Shown piece by piece: positions 11,050 to 23,052 of a DNA stretch of 64,000 bases (position 1 is its first letter; each line of letters starts with the position of its first letter). The position numbers and the translations under genes are program-made. Origin of the DNA: Chamaea fasciata (taxonomy: Eukaryota > Chordata > Aves > Passeriformes > Sylviidae); NCBI GenBank assembly GCA_029207755.1, contig JARCOQ010000003.1, positions 86,943,994-87,007,993 of the forward strand, in the 5' to 3' direction. The notes beneath the pieces were generated by a model, which did not search any database, was not told where the DNA came from, and saw only the letters and a list, made by a program, of their open reading frames with translations.

Positions 11050-12165
11050 AGTGGATAAAATGTGGAATGATCTCAAGCTGAACTGTCAAGATAAGAAATT
11101 TTAGGAAAAAATATTTTGGCAAACAATCAATCAGTAGGGACACATGATATTTATCTAGGACTTGTAGAGAAGCTCACGTATAAAATTGCTGAAAGATTGA
11201 CTATGATTTGTAACTCTCTGGCTAAATCAGTTTCAGGAATGTAAGCTGAAAATTTAAACTGACACCAGTTTATAGAAAGGCCTCTAGCAATGATTTTAGG
11301 AAATGCAGATGAATAAATCTCACTCTACTACAAGCAAGATAATAGATGCCATAATAAAGAGCAGTTATCAGTACATGCATGGATACACATGATATAATGA
11401 GAAGATCCATACAGCTTTGGTGAAGAAAAGTCATGCTTCACCAACCTATCAATGTTCTTAAAGAAGTAAATGATAATAGTGTTCAATAAATATTTAATAA
11501 TTAAAAGTATAAAAGAAACAAAATCATCTCATTAAAGAGGATTCATAACAATTAGGAAAAATTATTGAATAGGTTCATAGCTGGTTAAAGAGGAATATAG
11601 AGGACTGAATAGACAAATTGTTGTGCAGTGATGAAAAATTATGATTTTCTCATGAATGATTTGAAAATTATGTAGAATATGCAAAGTTTGAAACTGGCAC
11701 AAAACTGTTTGGTGTAGAAAAACTAAAGGTAGCTATGAGGAGTTGTAGGATGATTTCATGACAGCTGATTAACTGGGTAATAAAATGTCCGATTATATTT
11801 AGAATTGGTATAAAGCCATTTATATGAGGAAAAAACAATTCCAATTATACATACATGATAAACTGAAAATGTGCTAAATTGTGCTAAATATCTTAGCACA
11901 TTCCTATTTAATTTCTTCAATCCAGTATGAATAGGTCTCTCAGAGTCAAAAGTAGCAGATTGTCCAAAAAAGGAAGCAGAATTCCAGAAATTACTACAAA
12001 AGGAATAGGAATTACAGCTTAATGTGTCATTATATCACTGTGTGGTTTGATGCCAGGATAGTCCACATCTTTTGTATGAAGTATCATTTGTGCTATGGCC
12101 TCTCAGAAAGGATATAATAGAAATAGAAGAGATAAGGAGAAAAATACAAGGATTGTGACAAAATA
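11050..12165 (+). mobile_element. Ancient CR1 (CR1-L3-like) LINE copy, about 1.1 kb
   Basis: Heavily decayed plus-strand LINE resembling the ancient amniote CR1-L3 type. Matches appear in the expected order through the RT. They are the segment ATTGACTATGATTTGTAACT near 11195; AAGTCATGCTTCACCAACCT near 11427 (the 'KSCLTNL' region); a GATGATTT-like remnant near 11650; AACTGGGTAATAAAATGTCC near 11771 (the 'LSDWATKW' region); ATTCCAATTATACATACATG near 11840; and AAAGGATATAATAGAAATAG near 12109 ('KKDIAEIE'). It begins with content that overlaps the 8430-8815 fragment, so it is a separate insertion. No long open frame survives. Probably one of the oldest features in the window. Confidence 0.6.
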
Positions 12166-12194
12166 GACTATAGCCCAGTCAATACAGTTTCTGC

Positions 12195-12490
12195 TCTTAG
12201 TTGGGGTTGCCCCAGCTGTGCACTGACCCAGCAGTGCAAAGGCCCAACCTCCCCATGGCCTGATCAGGTCGCTGGTTTAAGCCCTGTGCTGGAGCCAGTG
12301 GCTGCTGCCTGCTCCTCCCCAGCTTCGGCTCTGGGATGGCCCTGCTGGGGAGGGGGTGATATCCCCCACCTGTCACTGCCTGACAAACCATGGCCCTCTG
12401 TGTGCATGGGGCTGGGGGCACCTGTGAGCCATTGCCAGACTGCAGCAGGGAGAAGAAAGGGGCCTGTCTTGGTCTCTTTGTGAGGATGTG
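12195..12490 (+). repeat. Unnamed dispersed repeat, copy B (GC-richer)
   Basis: Second copy of the repeat also at 7440-7757 (minus) and 18552-18780 (plus). It shares GCACTGACCCAGCAGTGCA with copy C. With both other copies it shares a GGTCGCTGGTTTAAGCC-like core, GCTGCTGCCTGC and a CTGGGATGGCCCTGCTGGGG-like block. With copy C it also shares CACTGCCTGACAAACCATGG followed by GTGTGCATGGGGCTGGGG. Frames at 12197-12538 and 12286-12483 are by-products. Confidence 0.6.
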
Positions 12491-12499
12491 ATAGTCAAG

Positions 12500-12665
12500 C
12501 CTGGTTGTGTACAAGACTTCTACCAGCAACTCATTCACTTGCCCTTCTCAGCAGAAACTTTTGAGAGGATAAGATGGAAAAGCTCATGGGCCAAGATAAG
12601 AACAGGGACATTACCTGTCAGTTACCATAACAGATAAAGTAGACTCAGATTGGCAAAAAAAATAG
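12500..12665 (-). mobile_element. Old LTR fragment, same family as 43250-43640
   Basis: The plus strand aligns by eye with the reverse-complemented LTR end at 43250-43420. Shared landmarks, in order: CACTTGCCCTTCTCAGC / CACTCCCCTTCTCAGG, GCTCATGGGCCAAGATAAGA / ACTTGTGGGTCCAGATAAAA, CAGTTACCATAACAG / CAGTTACTGTCACAG, and TAGACTCAG in both. Only the 3' end of the LTR is kept, and it is more diverged than the 43-kb copy. Confidence 0.6.
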
Positions 12666-14029
12666 CAATGTGTGGCATATTAAAACTATGAGTATAATGC
12701 ATCACATTCTTCTGAAATGAAAACCGGGTTATATAAAAATATTTGGGTAGGTTGTTTCATTCAGAAAAAGAAGTTATTTTCATTTGGATGCAGGTTCATT
12801 TAGTGTTTACTCTGTGATTCTGTATCCCTACCAGAAAACCAGGTGGTCCCAGTCTTACCTAAATAAGCACATTATTTTTTAATATAATATATTTTTATAT
12901 ATCCACATATATATGGAAATTTTGTTTTCTCTAGAACTGAAGAGCATGCAGCATCAGTCCTGTGAATTATATGTGTTAGGTTCCAATAGAAAAAAAAAAA
13001 AAAAGGAAATACAAATCACTATAAACTTATAGAAATGGAAGTCCTGTTATGTTTTTATGTACTACATAATTATATTTCATGTCTTAATAATATATCTTCT
13101 AACATTTAACAGTTACACAGAATTGTGTTTGAGGAGAAAATGAGATTAATAAAGGCCCCTGACTTTGTTGCATAGTCCCCTTTCCAGATCTCTAGGCAAT
13201 TTGTGTTCCAAATTAAATCAAATTATTTTTCTGCTTAAAGCTAATTTTTTAAAATGGAAAGATGCACTGTATATTGCCCACTGTCATATTTCATGGAATC
13301 ATATTTGTGTTAGTAGTCTTGAAATTTGCCCCTGATTGCATGCATTATGTCATAGACCCCTATTTATGCATTTAGATGGTACATGTGGATATCACCTATA
13401 TATGTTATATAATCCCCAGCTAGGTTTCACCTGACCTCTGTAAGGTAGATCTCTAAGACAGTTTGAATGAATTATGCCTTAGAGATATGTATTTCTTGTT
13501 AAACTCTACACAGAAATCCTTGCTCTGTGTAGATGCCTACACTCTAGCCATCAAAGATACGTTACTGTGAAAGAACAGATGAGTCCGGTCACATGCTTGC
13601 CACAATTCCTTCATGGGGCTGTGAAGCAGACTTACTGTTGCTAAAAAGAGATGGACTCTCATTTAAAAGCCGGTAGATACATCTTTTATCCTTCAGTCAA
13701 CAGTGCTAAGCTTCTTTTATATTTAGGTAGCTTTCTTTGGGGTTTTGTTGTGGTTGGTTGTTTTTTTTTTTTTTTCCCCAGCAACATTCATATATTACTG
13801 GAAGGATGGGTAGATTCCATTTGTTGCTTGTTTGTTAACTGAGAAAATAAAGTTTAATTTCAGGAGGCAAGAGGTGTACAGACCTGGATCTATGCCTATA
13901 CATATGACATATGTGTATGTAAAATGAACAAAGTATATATATTTTTATAGCCACTCTGCTGAAATTCAGTTTAGATGGCTCATTCATTTAACATGGAAAA
14001 GAGACCTTTTGAAAATTCCAAAAAAAAGA
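12666..14029. other. Unique AT-rich interval, no gene seen
   Basis: Contains an AT-rich stretch (12868-12920), A-run at about 12990-13004 and T-run at about 13761-13775. No coding or repeat signature was recognised. Confidence 0.5.
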
Positions 14030-14305
14030 GCCAGGCTCAGACAGGAAGATGACAGGCAATGGTCATAAATTGAAAGGAGAGAGATTCAGATTGTCTTATG
14101 AAGAGAGCTTTTCCCCTATGAAGTGAGCCCAGCACTAGAGCAGGTTGTTCTTAGAGGCTGTGCAGTCTCCATTCCTGGTTTTCAAGACTCGACAGCATGA
14201 AGCCTTAAGCAATCTGATCTGACCTCATATCTGACCCTGCTTTGAGCAGGAGGTTGCAGTAGAGACTTCCTGAGGTCCTCTCCAACCTGAATTATTCTAT
14301 GATCC
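14030..14305 (+). mobile_element. CR1 LINE 3' end fragment
   Basis: Plus-strand CR1 3' end. It starts in decayed C-terminal ORF2/3' UTR sequence (GCACTAGAGCAGGTTGTTC), passes through GACCCTGCTTTGAGCAGGAG and GTCCTCTCCAACCTGAATTA, and ends with ATTCTATGATCC. 5'-truncated, with no coding capacity. Confidence 0.85.
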
Positions 14306-17300
14306 AACCCTATTAACATTAATTTTTCCTGCATTTATTTGTTTAGCTTTAATTGAATTGTCTAGAAACTGAGGGTTTGGTGCAAAAGTTTCTAGACGCA
14401 ATGCCTGAAGATAATTTTGCTTCTGCAAGCCCTTTTTTTTTCCATATATAAGGTATCTTCATAGGCTTAACAAGATTATGTACGGATATATGTTCATATT
14501 AACTGTGGTTGTTAAGAACCTTCTTCCTCTAATGATATTTTTTTCCAATAAAATGGGAAAATAATTTGTCTGCTTCACTTGGTAATGACGTTGGAACAGA
14601 AGCAGTAGACAGTTGTTGGAAGATAGGTGATATTAAAAATAAATAATACAGCTGACCAGAACTCTTATACCAATGTCAAGCATACAATGTGCAGGTAAAT
14701 AAAAAGTAATAGTAATTTTAAAAACGACATATTTCAATGTGAAACATTAAAAATTAATTTTCTGATTAATTCAGTATGATTATTCTAAGCTGTGATTTTT
14801 CATGTCTTCCTGTAAAATTATTTTCCTTTATTTATTTAGAAGGATAGCATTGGATTTTAGTGGCATTTTTTGTGAAAATAGATGAAAATATAATGTTGCC
14901 TGGCTATTTCTTTGTGTTGTTGTTGTTTTAGATTAATGTTCAGCTAGAACCTTTGCAAAAAGTTTTCTTAAGTACAGATCTTATAATTCATATGAGTCCA
15001 TTGATTCATCAAAAATGTCAGAACTGCCAAAGTGAAATCTGAAAAAACTATGTTTTTCAATGGTTATTTCCGGTCAAACTACCTGTTCTAGATGATTTTA
15101 CAAATATTTACCCTCAAAAATCAATGCTGCTATATGAATCTCTTGGTATAATAGCATTAAAATATACTAGAAGGGAGCCCAGACATTTAGAGTTAAAATC
15201 TGTATTTCATAATGCTGTTTTTAGTTTGAATTTTTTGCTTGCTTTTTAATTTACTCTTTAACAGCCTCATTATGTAAACTCATCTTAACAGTTCTCTAAA
15301 TAGGTTTTCCCAAACATTTATTTCATACACACACATAAATACTTAATGTTATATTGATTTTTATCTTCTGTATCTTTTGCATTTAATAGATAAAACCCAG
15401 TGCTTCCATTTTCACTATTTTTTTTTCTGAATGCCACAGGTTTTTTATTTTGAAGTCCTCCATTAACTCTATTAAATTTTGCAAAAGTTCAAAAGAGTGT
15501 GTTTGAAGCATGTGAACTGCAAGTGATGTTATAACTGTAGTGTTGAGATGAATTTTCTGCTTCTTAACAATTGCTTCACAAAAGCACAGGAAGCTCTCAG
15601 CCCATCCTCTCTAAACCAAAATTGATTTAGAAATTGTAAAGAACACAGGAAATGGAAGGCTTGATTCTCAATTATTTCCTTCATTTTATAAAGGCATTTC
15701 AATAGGTTCGAAGTAAAGGTAAAAGATTGCCAAAATAATGCAGTAGTATTTTCTGTTTAGTTTTCCCTTCTTTGAAATGTTCAGATGTGCACTAGATTGG
15801 AAAATCAGGCCAAAAGTTCTTAAAATGTAAAGCTTACAGTTAAATGCAGCAGTATCACAGGCAATTAAAAATCCATGAAAAAGCTCAATTTTTTCTTTGG
15901 GTTAATTTCCAAAAACTAGCAAGCATTTTTACACTGTAAATTGAATAACCTTCTTTTTAAAATAAGTTTGGTATTAAAGAGATAAACTGAACAGGTCAAT
16001 GCTATAGTCCTCTTACCCAACCAAACAAACACTACAGAAATGATCCTTAGCTAGTGGTTATCTATACCTCAAAGAATTTAGTCCCAGATTAGCCATCATG
16101 CTGAATCCTGACTCAAAGATATTAAGGGAATATAAACTATATCCCATGGAAAAGAGGATGAAGAGGGTTTTTTCCCCTCTCCTTTGATTTGTAGGCTGAG
16201 AAATTTCATTCATTAAATTTGCATCATTACTTTTTGCTGCTGGCTGACTATCATTTGCAAATTAAAAGATTATTGGGGAAAGTATTAGGGAGAGTGGAGG
16301 TTTTTGAAAGTAGTTTTAAAATTAACTTATACCTAGAAATGTGAAAATGGAAATGTTTCATTTTTCCTTTACTCAAATTTTCTTTTCTTTCTAGTGTGTC
16401 TCACAATGCAGCAGATGTTTTTGCATAATCATTCTACAAAGAGCAAATACATGGCAAAATAAAACAACAAAACTGAAATTTTCTACATTTCCCCCAATAG
16501 GCATTCTGATTGCTTTCATGAGGCACTAAATAAAATAATCCTTTTTTTGCAGCATCAGATACGTGGTTTTTTGTAGATATTCTTAGTACAGTAATGGATA
16601 TCTATGCTCTTCCAAGGCCCCATTCAGGTGTCATTTTAAGTAGAGGCAATTTCTGTTTATGTCAACTACCACTGCCAGCCTTGTGGGAATAAATGAGAAA
16701 AACTTGTTATTAGGCAGAATGAGTTTGCTGCTAATAATAATTGTGAGCTGCAGTACAGAGGACTGTTACCCTCTTCTCACTGAATGCAGATAGCAATTTC
16801 TCAGCTGCATTCAGCAAAGGAAAGAGACATTATGAAATGTATCTGCATTGAGTCTTAGCTACTGAAGACATCTCAGTCTATTAGCTTTTGGGTTACCAGT
16901 AGAGCAGTCACTAAGACATGCACAGTGTTTGAATATACATCTCATTTTCTGGCAGTTAGATTAATGAATTATAGAGATTAGCTGTTTAGTCATCATCTAT
17001 AAGAATGATATAAAAGAACCTAAAATATACATGGTTTGAAACCCTAGACTATTGCTGGCATAAAAAAGTTTGCTTAATGAGAATATCAGAATGGAATTAA
17101 CATTATCTTTAATTGTTTCCTTTTTTAGATTAGGCAAATAACAATGAAGTCACAGGTTGACTTCCAAGAAAGAGGTATGGCCTTTACTGCACAAGGAGGG
17201 AGAATTTATTTTTTGCTATCTCTTTATGTCTATACACCCAATCCAATAACAATGTAGAGGTAACTAGCAGTCAGTTTCACCACAGTAATGTAAAGCTGCA

Positions 17301-17503
17301 TCATAAGACACAGTAATCATCGATAGGGGGATGCCAATGACCTGTATGGTGTTTAATGAGGATAATCCCACAGAACTCACACCAGCTATTAGTACCGTGA
17401 GGAGCACGGGGGAGGAGAAGTTAGCACATATCTTGTCTGTCCTGACTGCCAAAACTGGGCAAAGATGACTGAGGAACATTTTGTACCAACAGTCTTGTGT
17501 GGA
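14306..17503. other. Unique interval, no gene; possible conserved non-coding DNA
   Basis: About 3.2 kb free of recognised transposons. It contains the octamer ATTTGCAT at 16217-16224 and the symmetrical octamer-like ATTTGCAAAT at 16253-16262. No exon was recognised. The minus-strand frame at 17264-17479 has no recognised domain. Function is not shown by sequence alone. Confidence 0.4.
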
Positions 17504-17937
17504 TGTTGGGAAAGGTGAGACAGGAAAAGCTTACAAATGTGATTGCCTGGCAAGAGATACTAAAAATGTAAAACCTGTGAGTAAATTAGAAATGAAAGCT
17601 AGCTTTGAGATGTACCATGGCAGACCAGAAGACAGCGATTAGCTGGTGATGCGTTGAGTGATAGTAAACAAAGGGGCTCGAGGGAGTAGCCCCCCAGGGT
17701 ATCAGGAAAAAGGTAGATAAGAAAAGCAGCCTTTAGAGTTTAGAATACAGACTGATATGGTAATATAGCAGTTCTCATAGGCTATATGCAAAGTTTGTAG
17801 GTTTTGTATCTTGCGCTGCTTGGTCACTGTAAAGTAGAATATTCAACACAAAAGGAGATATAATGTATAGTAACTAGGACCTCACTCTCTTAGCTTTTAC
17901 CTCTCTCTTACCCCACTTGCTCTTACCTCTCTTACCT

Positions 17938-17978
17938 CGCTTACTCTCTCCCTCTCTCTCTCTTTCTCTCTCTCTTTG
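17938..17978 (+). repeat. (TC)n-rich polypyrimidine microsatellite inside the LTR
   Basis: CTCTCTCCCTCTCTCTCTC continuing with TTTCTCTCTCTCTTT; lies in the part of the LTR upstream of the AATAAA signal. Confidence 0.85.
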
Positions 17979-18040
17979 GGGCATCCTTTCAGCCGAGGCT
18001 GGTGGCTGAAGGCAAGGCCCTTTTACCTAATGACCCTTGC

Positions 18041-18046
18041 AATAAA
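18041..18046 (+). promoter_or_regulatory. LTR polyadenylation signal AATAAA
   Basis: Canonical AATAAA within CCTTGCAATAAAACCACGTG, positioned as expected for an LTR whose 3' end is at 18132. Confidence 0.7.
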
Positions 18047-18132
18047 ACCACGTGTTTCTTGGAGTGACTCAGGTTTGCAGAGTTCTCTCTCCCTGCCATC
18101 CACAGATGCTCCTACTTGTGGAGTGTCTAACA

Positions 18133-18551
18133 ATCAGGTCACATGAAAATCTGATGGCTGCTTTTCCACAGTCTCTCTTTCTGGCTAAGTGAGCCTTGAT
18201 CTGTTCACAATACTTAGTGGATAGTACAGCGTTCTCCAGATTTCCATTATATCCGGTGAGTCCAGTCCCCTAGGAATTGGAATCTGGAAAGAAATTTATA
18301 TGAAAATCTTTTCTAGCAACCTAATGGGAATATGGTAGTGTATCACTGAATGATGGAAACTTTGGCAGGAAACAATACTAGGAGAATATGAAATTACAAT
18401 TTAGCAGTAATAGAGGTACTAATTTTTTTGTAGAAGAGAGGCAGATTAATGTTACTATTGGAGTCGGATAAGTGTTTATGTATCTTATACATTTAGTATT
18501 TTATAAAAAACATTGCAGTGCCAGTTTTTTACAAGTATAATTTTGCTGTTA
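18133..18551. other. Unique interval, no gene seen
   Basis: Nothing recognised between the solo LTR and copy C of the unnamed repeat. Confidence 0.5.
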
Positions 18552-18780
18552 GGAGGCCCCTGGCTGTGTGCTGACCCAGCAGTGCAGGGACTCAGCCTCT
18601 CCATGATCTGAACTGGGTGTCACTGGTTTGACATGGCACTGCTGCCTGCCCTGCTCTGGCTCCATCCCTGGGGATAAGAGAAGGATGATAGGCCCACTCA
18701 CTGCAGTCACTGCCTGAAAAACCATAGTCCTGTGTGTCTGGGGCTGGGGAAGGTTGGGGGATTTACACATCTGAGGAAAT
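18552..18780 (+). repeat. Unnamed dispersed repeat, copy C
   Basis: Shares GTGCTGACCCAGCAGTGCA and CACTGCCTGAAAAACCATAG with copy B (12195-12490), and CTGGGTGTCACTGGTTT with the minus strand of copy A (7440-7757). It is shorter than the other two. The local G+C rise stops abruptly at both ends. Confidence 0.6.
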
Positions 18781-19861
18781 GAGTAGCTGCTAGGAAGAGA
18801 TTTTTTTTCTTTGGTTTGGTCTTGGTGTAACATTTTTTAATCTTTATATCCTTGAGCAGTACTTTGGCTGTGACTGTTAGTGTCTGTAAGTGGACCAGCA
18901 ATATCCACTCACTGTATTTTAATGAAACTATTAAAAACATTAATTGGACTAACAAAAAATTCCTAGCTTCATATGTATTATTTGCTCTGTTTAACACATA
19001 GCAAACTTCTGAGTCTGATCCATCCAACAAAACTGAAAACTATTTTTAAAAAAAAGGCCATTATTATGATGTTGGTATCATTCTAGCTATTGTCAACATG
19101 TATCTGGAGAAAATAAGAAACTCCAGGGTAGAAAAATGGTTAAAATTCTTTATAATAGGAAAGTTCCCCAGAGGCTGTGTGTTAGCAGGAGATTAATGCT
19201 GGAGTGCAAATTATCCATCCTCTATCTAGTATAACATTATTTCTGGTCTGATCAAATAATTCATCCAATATGGGCTTCATATTTATATTTTTTATTATAA
19301 AATAAAAATAAATTATATTGTTTTCTTTCTGCCTGAGGATTTTATTACTTTTCCTTTTCCCCTTTCAGCATTTAGACAAGCAAAAAACAATTGTAAGCAG
19401 CAAACATATCATGATGTTGTCTACCATTGGCAGGAGGCCTTTAGAACTGGAACATTATCTGTATTAGTAAGAGTTGACACAAACTACTGATTCTCATCAT
19501 TATGCAACTATTACTTAGTAAATAGAAAGTTGTTTCCACTTTTTTTTTTGTGTGTGTATTTGTTTTCTCCAGACTGCACCTTTATTGGTCCTGTTCTCCA
19601 GTTCTTTTGAACAGTGCTATAAGATATTCTTTTAGTGAAAATTCTATTATGAGGTTGTGCAAATTATATTATTTTTTTCACCACTAGAATCACAATAATA
19701 TATTAGAAGTAAAAGTGGAGAAACAAAGTTTAAAAAATAATGTGGCTCTGCCATAAAATTTTTTATAGAATATCTTTAATTAACATGCCATAGTCTGGGT
19801 TTCTTGGGGCTTCCCCTTTACAATTTATAGTATACCTTACAGAGGACAAAAAAATTATACT

Positions 19862-19862
19862 C

Positions 19863-19909
<47 letters not shown>

Positions 19910-19918
19910 AAAAAAAAA
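19862..19918 (+). repeat. (CAA)n microsatellite, about 16 units, with A tail
   Basis: Uninterrupted CAA units from 19862 to about 19909, followed by a run of A. Likely length-polymorphic. Confidence 0.97.
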
Positions 19919-22111
19919 GCTTTAGTTCTAACTTTCAACAAAAGAGATGAAGCAGCCTCACTGATACAACTAGATACCACTTAGAATTTGTAAACAGCTC
20001 ACTGTGCAAACACACTAGAATCTGACTGGACTTTCAGTTGTTATGTTCACATTCAATATGCATTCCCATTCACACTGAAGTTTTTCAAGAGATGGTCATT
20101 TATTCCCAAAATTATACTAAATTGCATGACAGTGACATAACTCTGAGATGAAGGACTGTGGTGTATATTGTTACTGGAAATGAAACAAATAGCTGTTTAA
20201 TGAGGGTTTGTGTTGCAGCACTTGCTTCTGAATCCTCAAAGTAAATTGGAAAATTGGATTAATGATTTTGTTTATCAACCACTTTCCAGTTGTTTTTGTC
20301 CATTCTGAAGATAATGAACTTCTAAGAGACTTACAGGACAGTAAGGCATGATAGCACATTTAAAAAGCATATTTTTAAAAAGTATGAGAAAGATGGTTAT
20401 TTGTTTTGGAACTTTTAGGCTTGATCAGCTCCCATGCTAAGCATTTTATTTAAAAATTATTCACCTATTCAGAATTAATATCCTTTGATAGAAGGTAATA
20501 ATTGTTTGCAAATTACCAAGTACACTACCATAAATTAGATACAGTAAATACAATACCAACAAATTAATTAGTGGCTTTGTTTTAAAGCATCAAAAGCAAT
20601 TAGAAACATTCACCCTGAGTTGTATAATCTTACTTGAGCTGTTAATGAACACCTGATGTCCCTTAACTACCCCCTTTCACACCATAAAATCAGAATTAGG
20701 ATTACTAATAAACTGAAATTTTCAGCAAGACCTCCACAGTCTATGGTGCAAAAACGGATCTAAGAAATCTTCTAGCAGTTGCCCGTCTATTACATGCTTT
20801 CAGGCAGATGACAAACATTACAGTCTTCTGCTCAGCTGGGGAGAAGGAAAGCCCATGCTTCCCCTTCTGTGTGTCCTAATGGTTCTGCCAAAGGCATTTT
20901 CCACTGGAGTGGTTTTTTTTCTAGGCACCAGCTTGGTGGAAAGATCCAATGAGAGTCACATACACGGAAGTGTATCTGGATATGTACAATTACTTTTCCT
21001 GTTTTCTATTCTTAATGTGAAAAAGCTGTTGAGCTTAACCACTATATGTCAACTATTCTTTAATTTTTAGAGCAATTGTTCAATTCCAGTAATATTTTTT
21101 TTTGTAGGATATAATCAGTTTTTGGGAGCATCCCATATTTTATAGACAGTTTCCTTGGCTGAGTAACATCAGTGGTTTTCTAACTATATAGTAAAACTCT
21201 TGGTGTTTGTTTGCTTTTGCTGAGGTGGGTTGTTTTTTTGTTTTTTTTTTTTTTAAATGCCAATACAAAGTTGATGCAACTAGTGCAAACTGATGTGAAA
21301 CTTGCTTTAAGAAAACGTTGTTATCCAGAAGTGTTTTCCATTTACCTTGCATCAGGCTCCAGATGGGTACTTAGAAAAAGATTTCAAAAAAATTTGACTG
21401 ATTGCTCTTGGCATAAATATTTTCCTTTTAAACTTAAGAGTCCCGTAACATTCAATTTAGTGGGAATATATGTGTGTCAGAAATTTCAGTCTATAATGTA
21501 TAAGCTCTTAAAAAGTTATAATTATTACAATTGCTTTAATATACATGCTCTTTCCAATGCAGACAGGAATAATTCCTGTACTCACAGAAGACATGTCTGA
21601 TTACTTTTATAACTTCAAGGAATATATTGGCAAGAATTATCTTCTACACAAATGTATCTGACTTAAAAATGGCTGAATAATACCCATTCCAAAATAACAT
21701 AATAAATGTTTATAGGAGTTTGATCTGCTGCATGTAGTTACACACCATGCACTGTTTTAATTTCTAGACAAAACAAAACAACTTCCCCAATGTTACACGG
21801 TTTGTTTTTTCTCTTTTGAATCAGATGTTGTATAATAATCTAGGATTTAAGGATAAAGATGTTTGCTGACTATTAGCTTCATTAGGAATATTTTAAGCAT
21901 TGTACTTACTGAAACAGTCATTATATTTATGTTGTTATTGAGATTTTCTATTTTAGTTGAAAAGTATCATTAATTTACATGGTTGTTAGGGGCAAAATAA
22001 AGAAGAAACAGAAATAACCATATAAAAAGAAAAAGGTAAAAAAAGGTAAATTTATCTTTTGTTCCCTGTTTTTCTGTTCTATGTTCCTATTTTCCTTCCA
22101 TTTTGTTTAAT

Positions 22112-22141
22112 GCTTTTCTCATAAAATATGATGAGAAAAGC
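22112..22141. other. Hairpin, 11-bp perfect stem
   Basis: GCTTTTCTCAT at 22112-22122 and ATGAGAAAAGC at 22131-22141 are exact reverse complements around an 8-base AT-rich loop. The flanks extend the symmetry imperfectly (TTAAT left, TTAA right). Confidence 0.8.
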
Positions 22142-22875
22142 TTAAAAAAAAGTTAGGATATTGTAAATATTTCATTAAAAATATGTTAAATTTCTTCACA
22201 TTTTTCTTTGCTGACTTTACCTAGTTTTTTTCCTGTTTATTTTCTCTGGAAATCTGAAATGTATTCAAAATCTCCTGGAAAAGCAATCAGAATTTATCAT
22301 CAATGTTTGTTCATTCAATATCCTTCCTGTTTACACTCTTAATAAAGAAAAAGCCATACAACTGACACAAATATTTTCTTTGGAAAAATATGTTTAAATA
22401 ATATATGAAATCACAAACCATCTGAGTGATGAAACTGAGGAAGCATAGTGCACAGAATAGAAAGGTCTATACACAAAATGCAGAGAGGTAATTTTTCAAA
22501 TACTGTAAACGAATACACCTACCAAACTGTATTGTGTTTTATTCTTTCTTTTATAATGTCCCTCTTGCTATTTACATGGAGTGTTTGTTTGTTTGGCTTT
22601 TTTGTGTATAACACAATATAATAGCAAAACAAAGCACAAAACAACTATAAAAATGTAGGTGAATATATATGTAGACCAACTGCTCTTTTTATCACTTGAA
22701 TGAATGTAGTGTTGCTGATGCAGTGAAAAAACTGTAATCATTTCAATATAAAACTTTCAGCTGTACATTTAAAACCCAGGGGCATGCACAGGAAGCATTT
22801 CCAGCTGGGTCCCCTAAAAATAATATCGTTTTCCAATAAAAAGTTCCAATTCAGTAACATCTATAGAAAAGAAAG

Positions 22876-23052
22876 AACCCCCCCCCCAAAAAAAAACAAA
22901 ACAAAACAAAACAGAACAAAAACAAAACAAACAAACAAAAAAAAACCAAACAAACAACACCCCCCCCAAAAAAAAACCAAAAAAAAAAAAAAAAAAAAAC
23001 AAAAAAAACAAAAAAAAAACCACAAAAAACCCCCCACCCAAAACCAAAAAAA
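22876..23052 (+). repeat. A/C-only low-complexity tract
   Basis: About 177 bases made almost entirely of A and C, with CCCCCCC runs next to A runs and AAAAC units. Overlapping frames on both strands (22784-23110, 22814-23068, 22851-23087) are translations of this tract and not genes. Long homopolymers here are prone to sequencing error. Confidence 0.95.

Larger units (their letters stand above)
17504..18132 (+). mobile_element. Solo LTR of an endogenous retrovirus (629 bp)
   Basis: Starts TGTTGGGAAAGG and ends GTGTCTAACA, giving the TG...CA ends and TGTT/AACA inverted termini of a retroviral LTR. An AATAAA polyadenylation signal at 18041-18046 sits 86 bases before the 3' end on the plus strand, which sets the orientation and marks the R/U5 region. 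No polypurine tract precedes it, and no primer-binding site or internal gene follows, so it is a solo LTR left by recombination. Flanking hexamers (TGTGGA before, ATCAGG after) do not match, so no target duplication is visible. It contains a TC-rich tract at 17938-17978. Family name not assigned. Confidence 0.75.

Noticed and set aside
17264..17479. Minus-strand frame ending in a segment reminiscent of an immunoglobulin-type 'DAALHYC' motif
   Set aside because: Only the last few residues resemble a V-domain; the preceding residues do not, and no recombination signal or second cysteine pattern was seen.
17504..18132. Full provirus adjoining the solo LTR
   Set aside because: No primer-binding site after the LTR, no polypurine tract before it, no gag/pol/env-like frame in the expected orientation and no partner LTR of the same family in the window.
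21211..21600. 129-codon plus-strand frame
   Set aside because: Begins in a poly-T run and shows no domain or conserved motif; likely chance.
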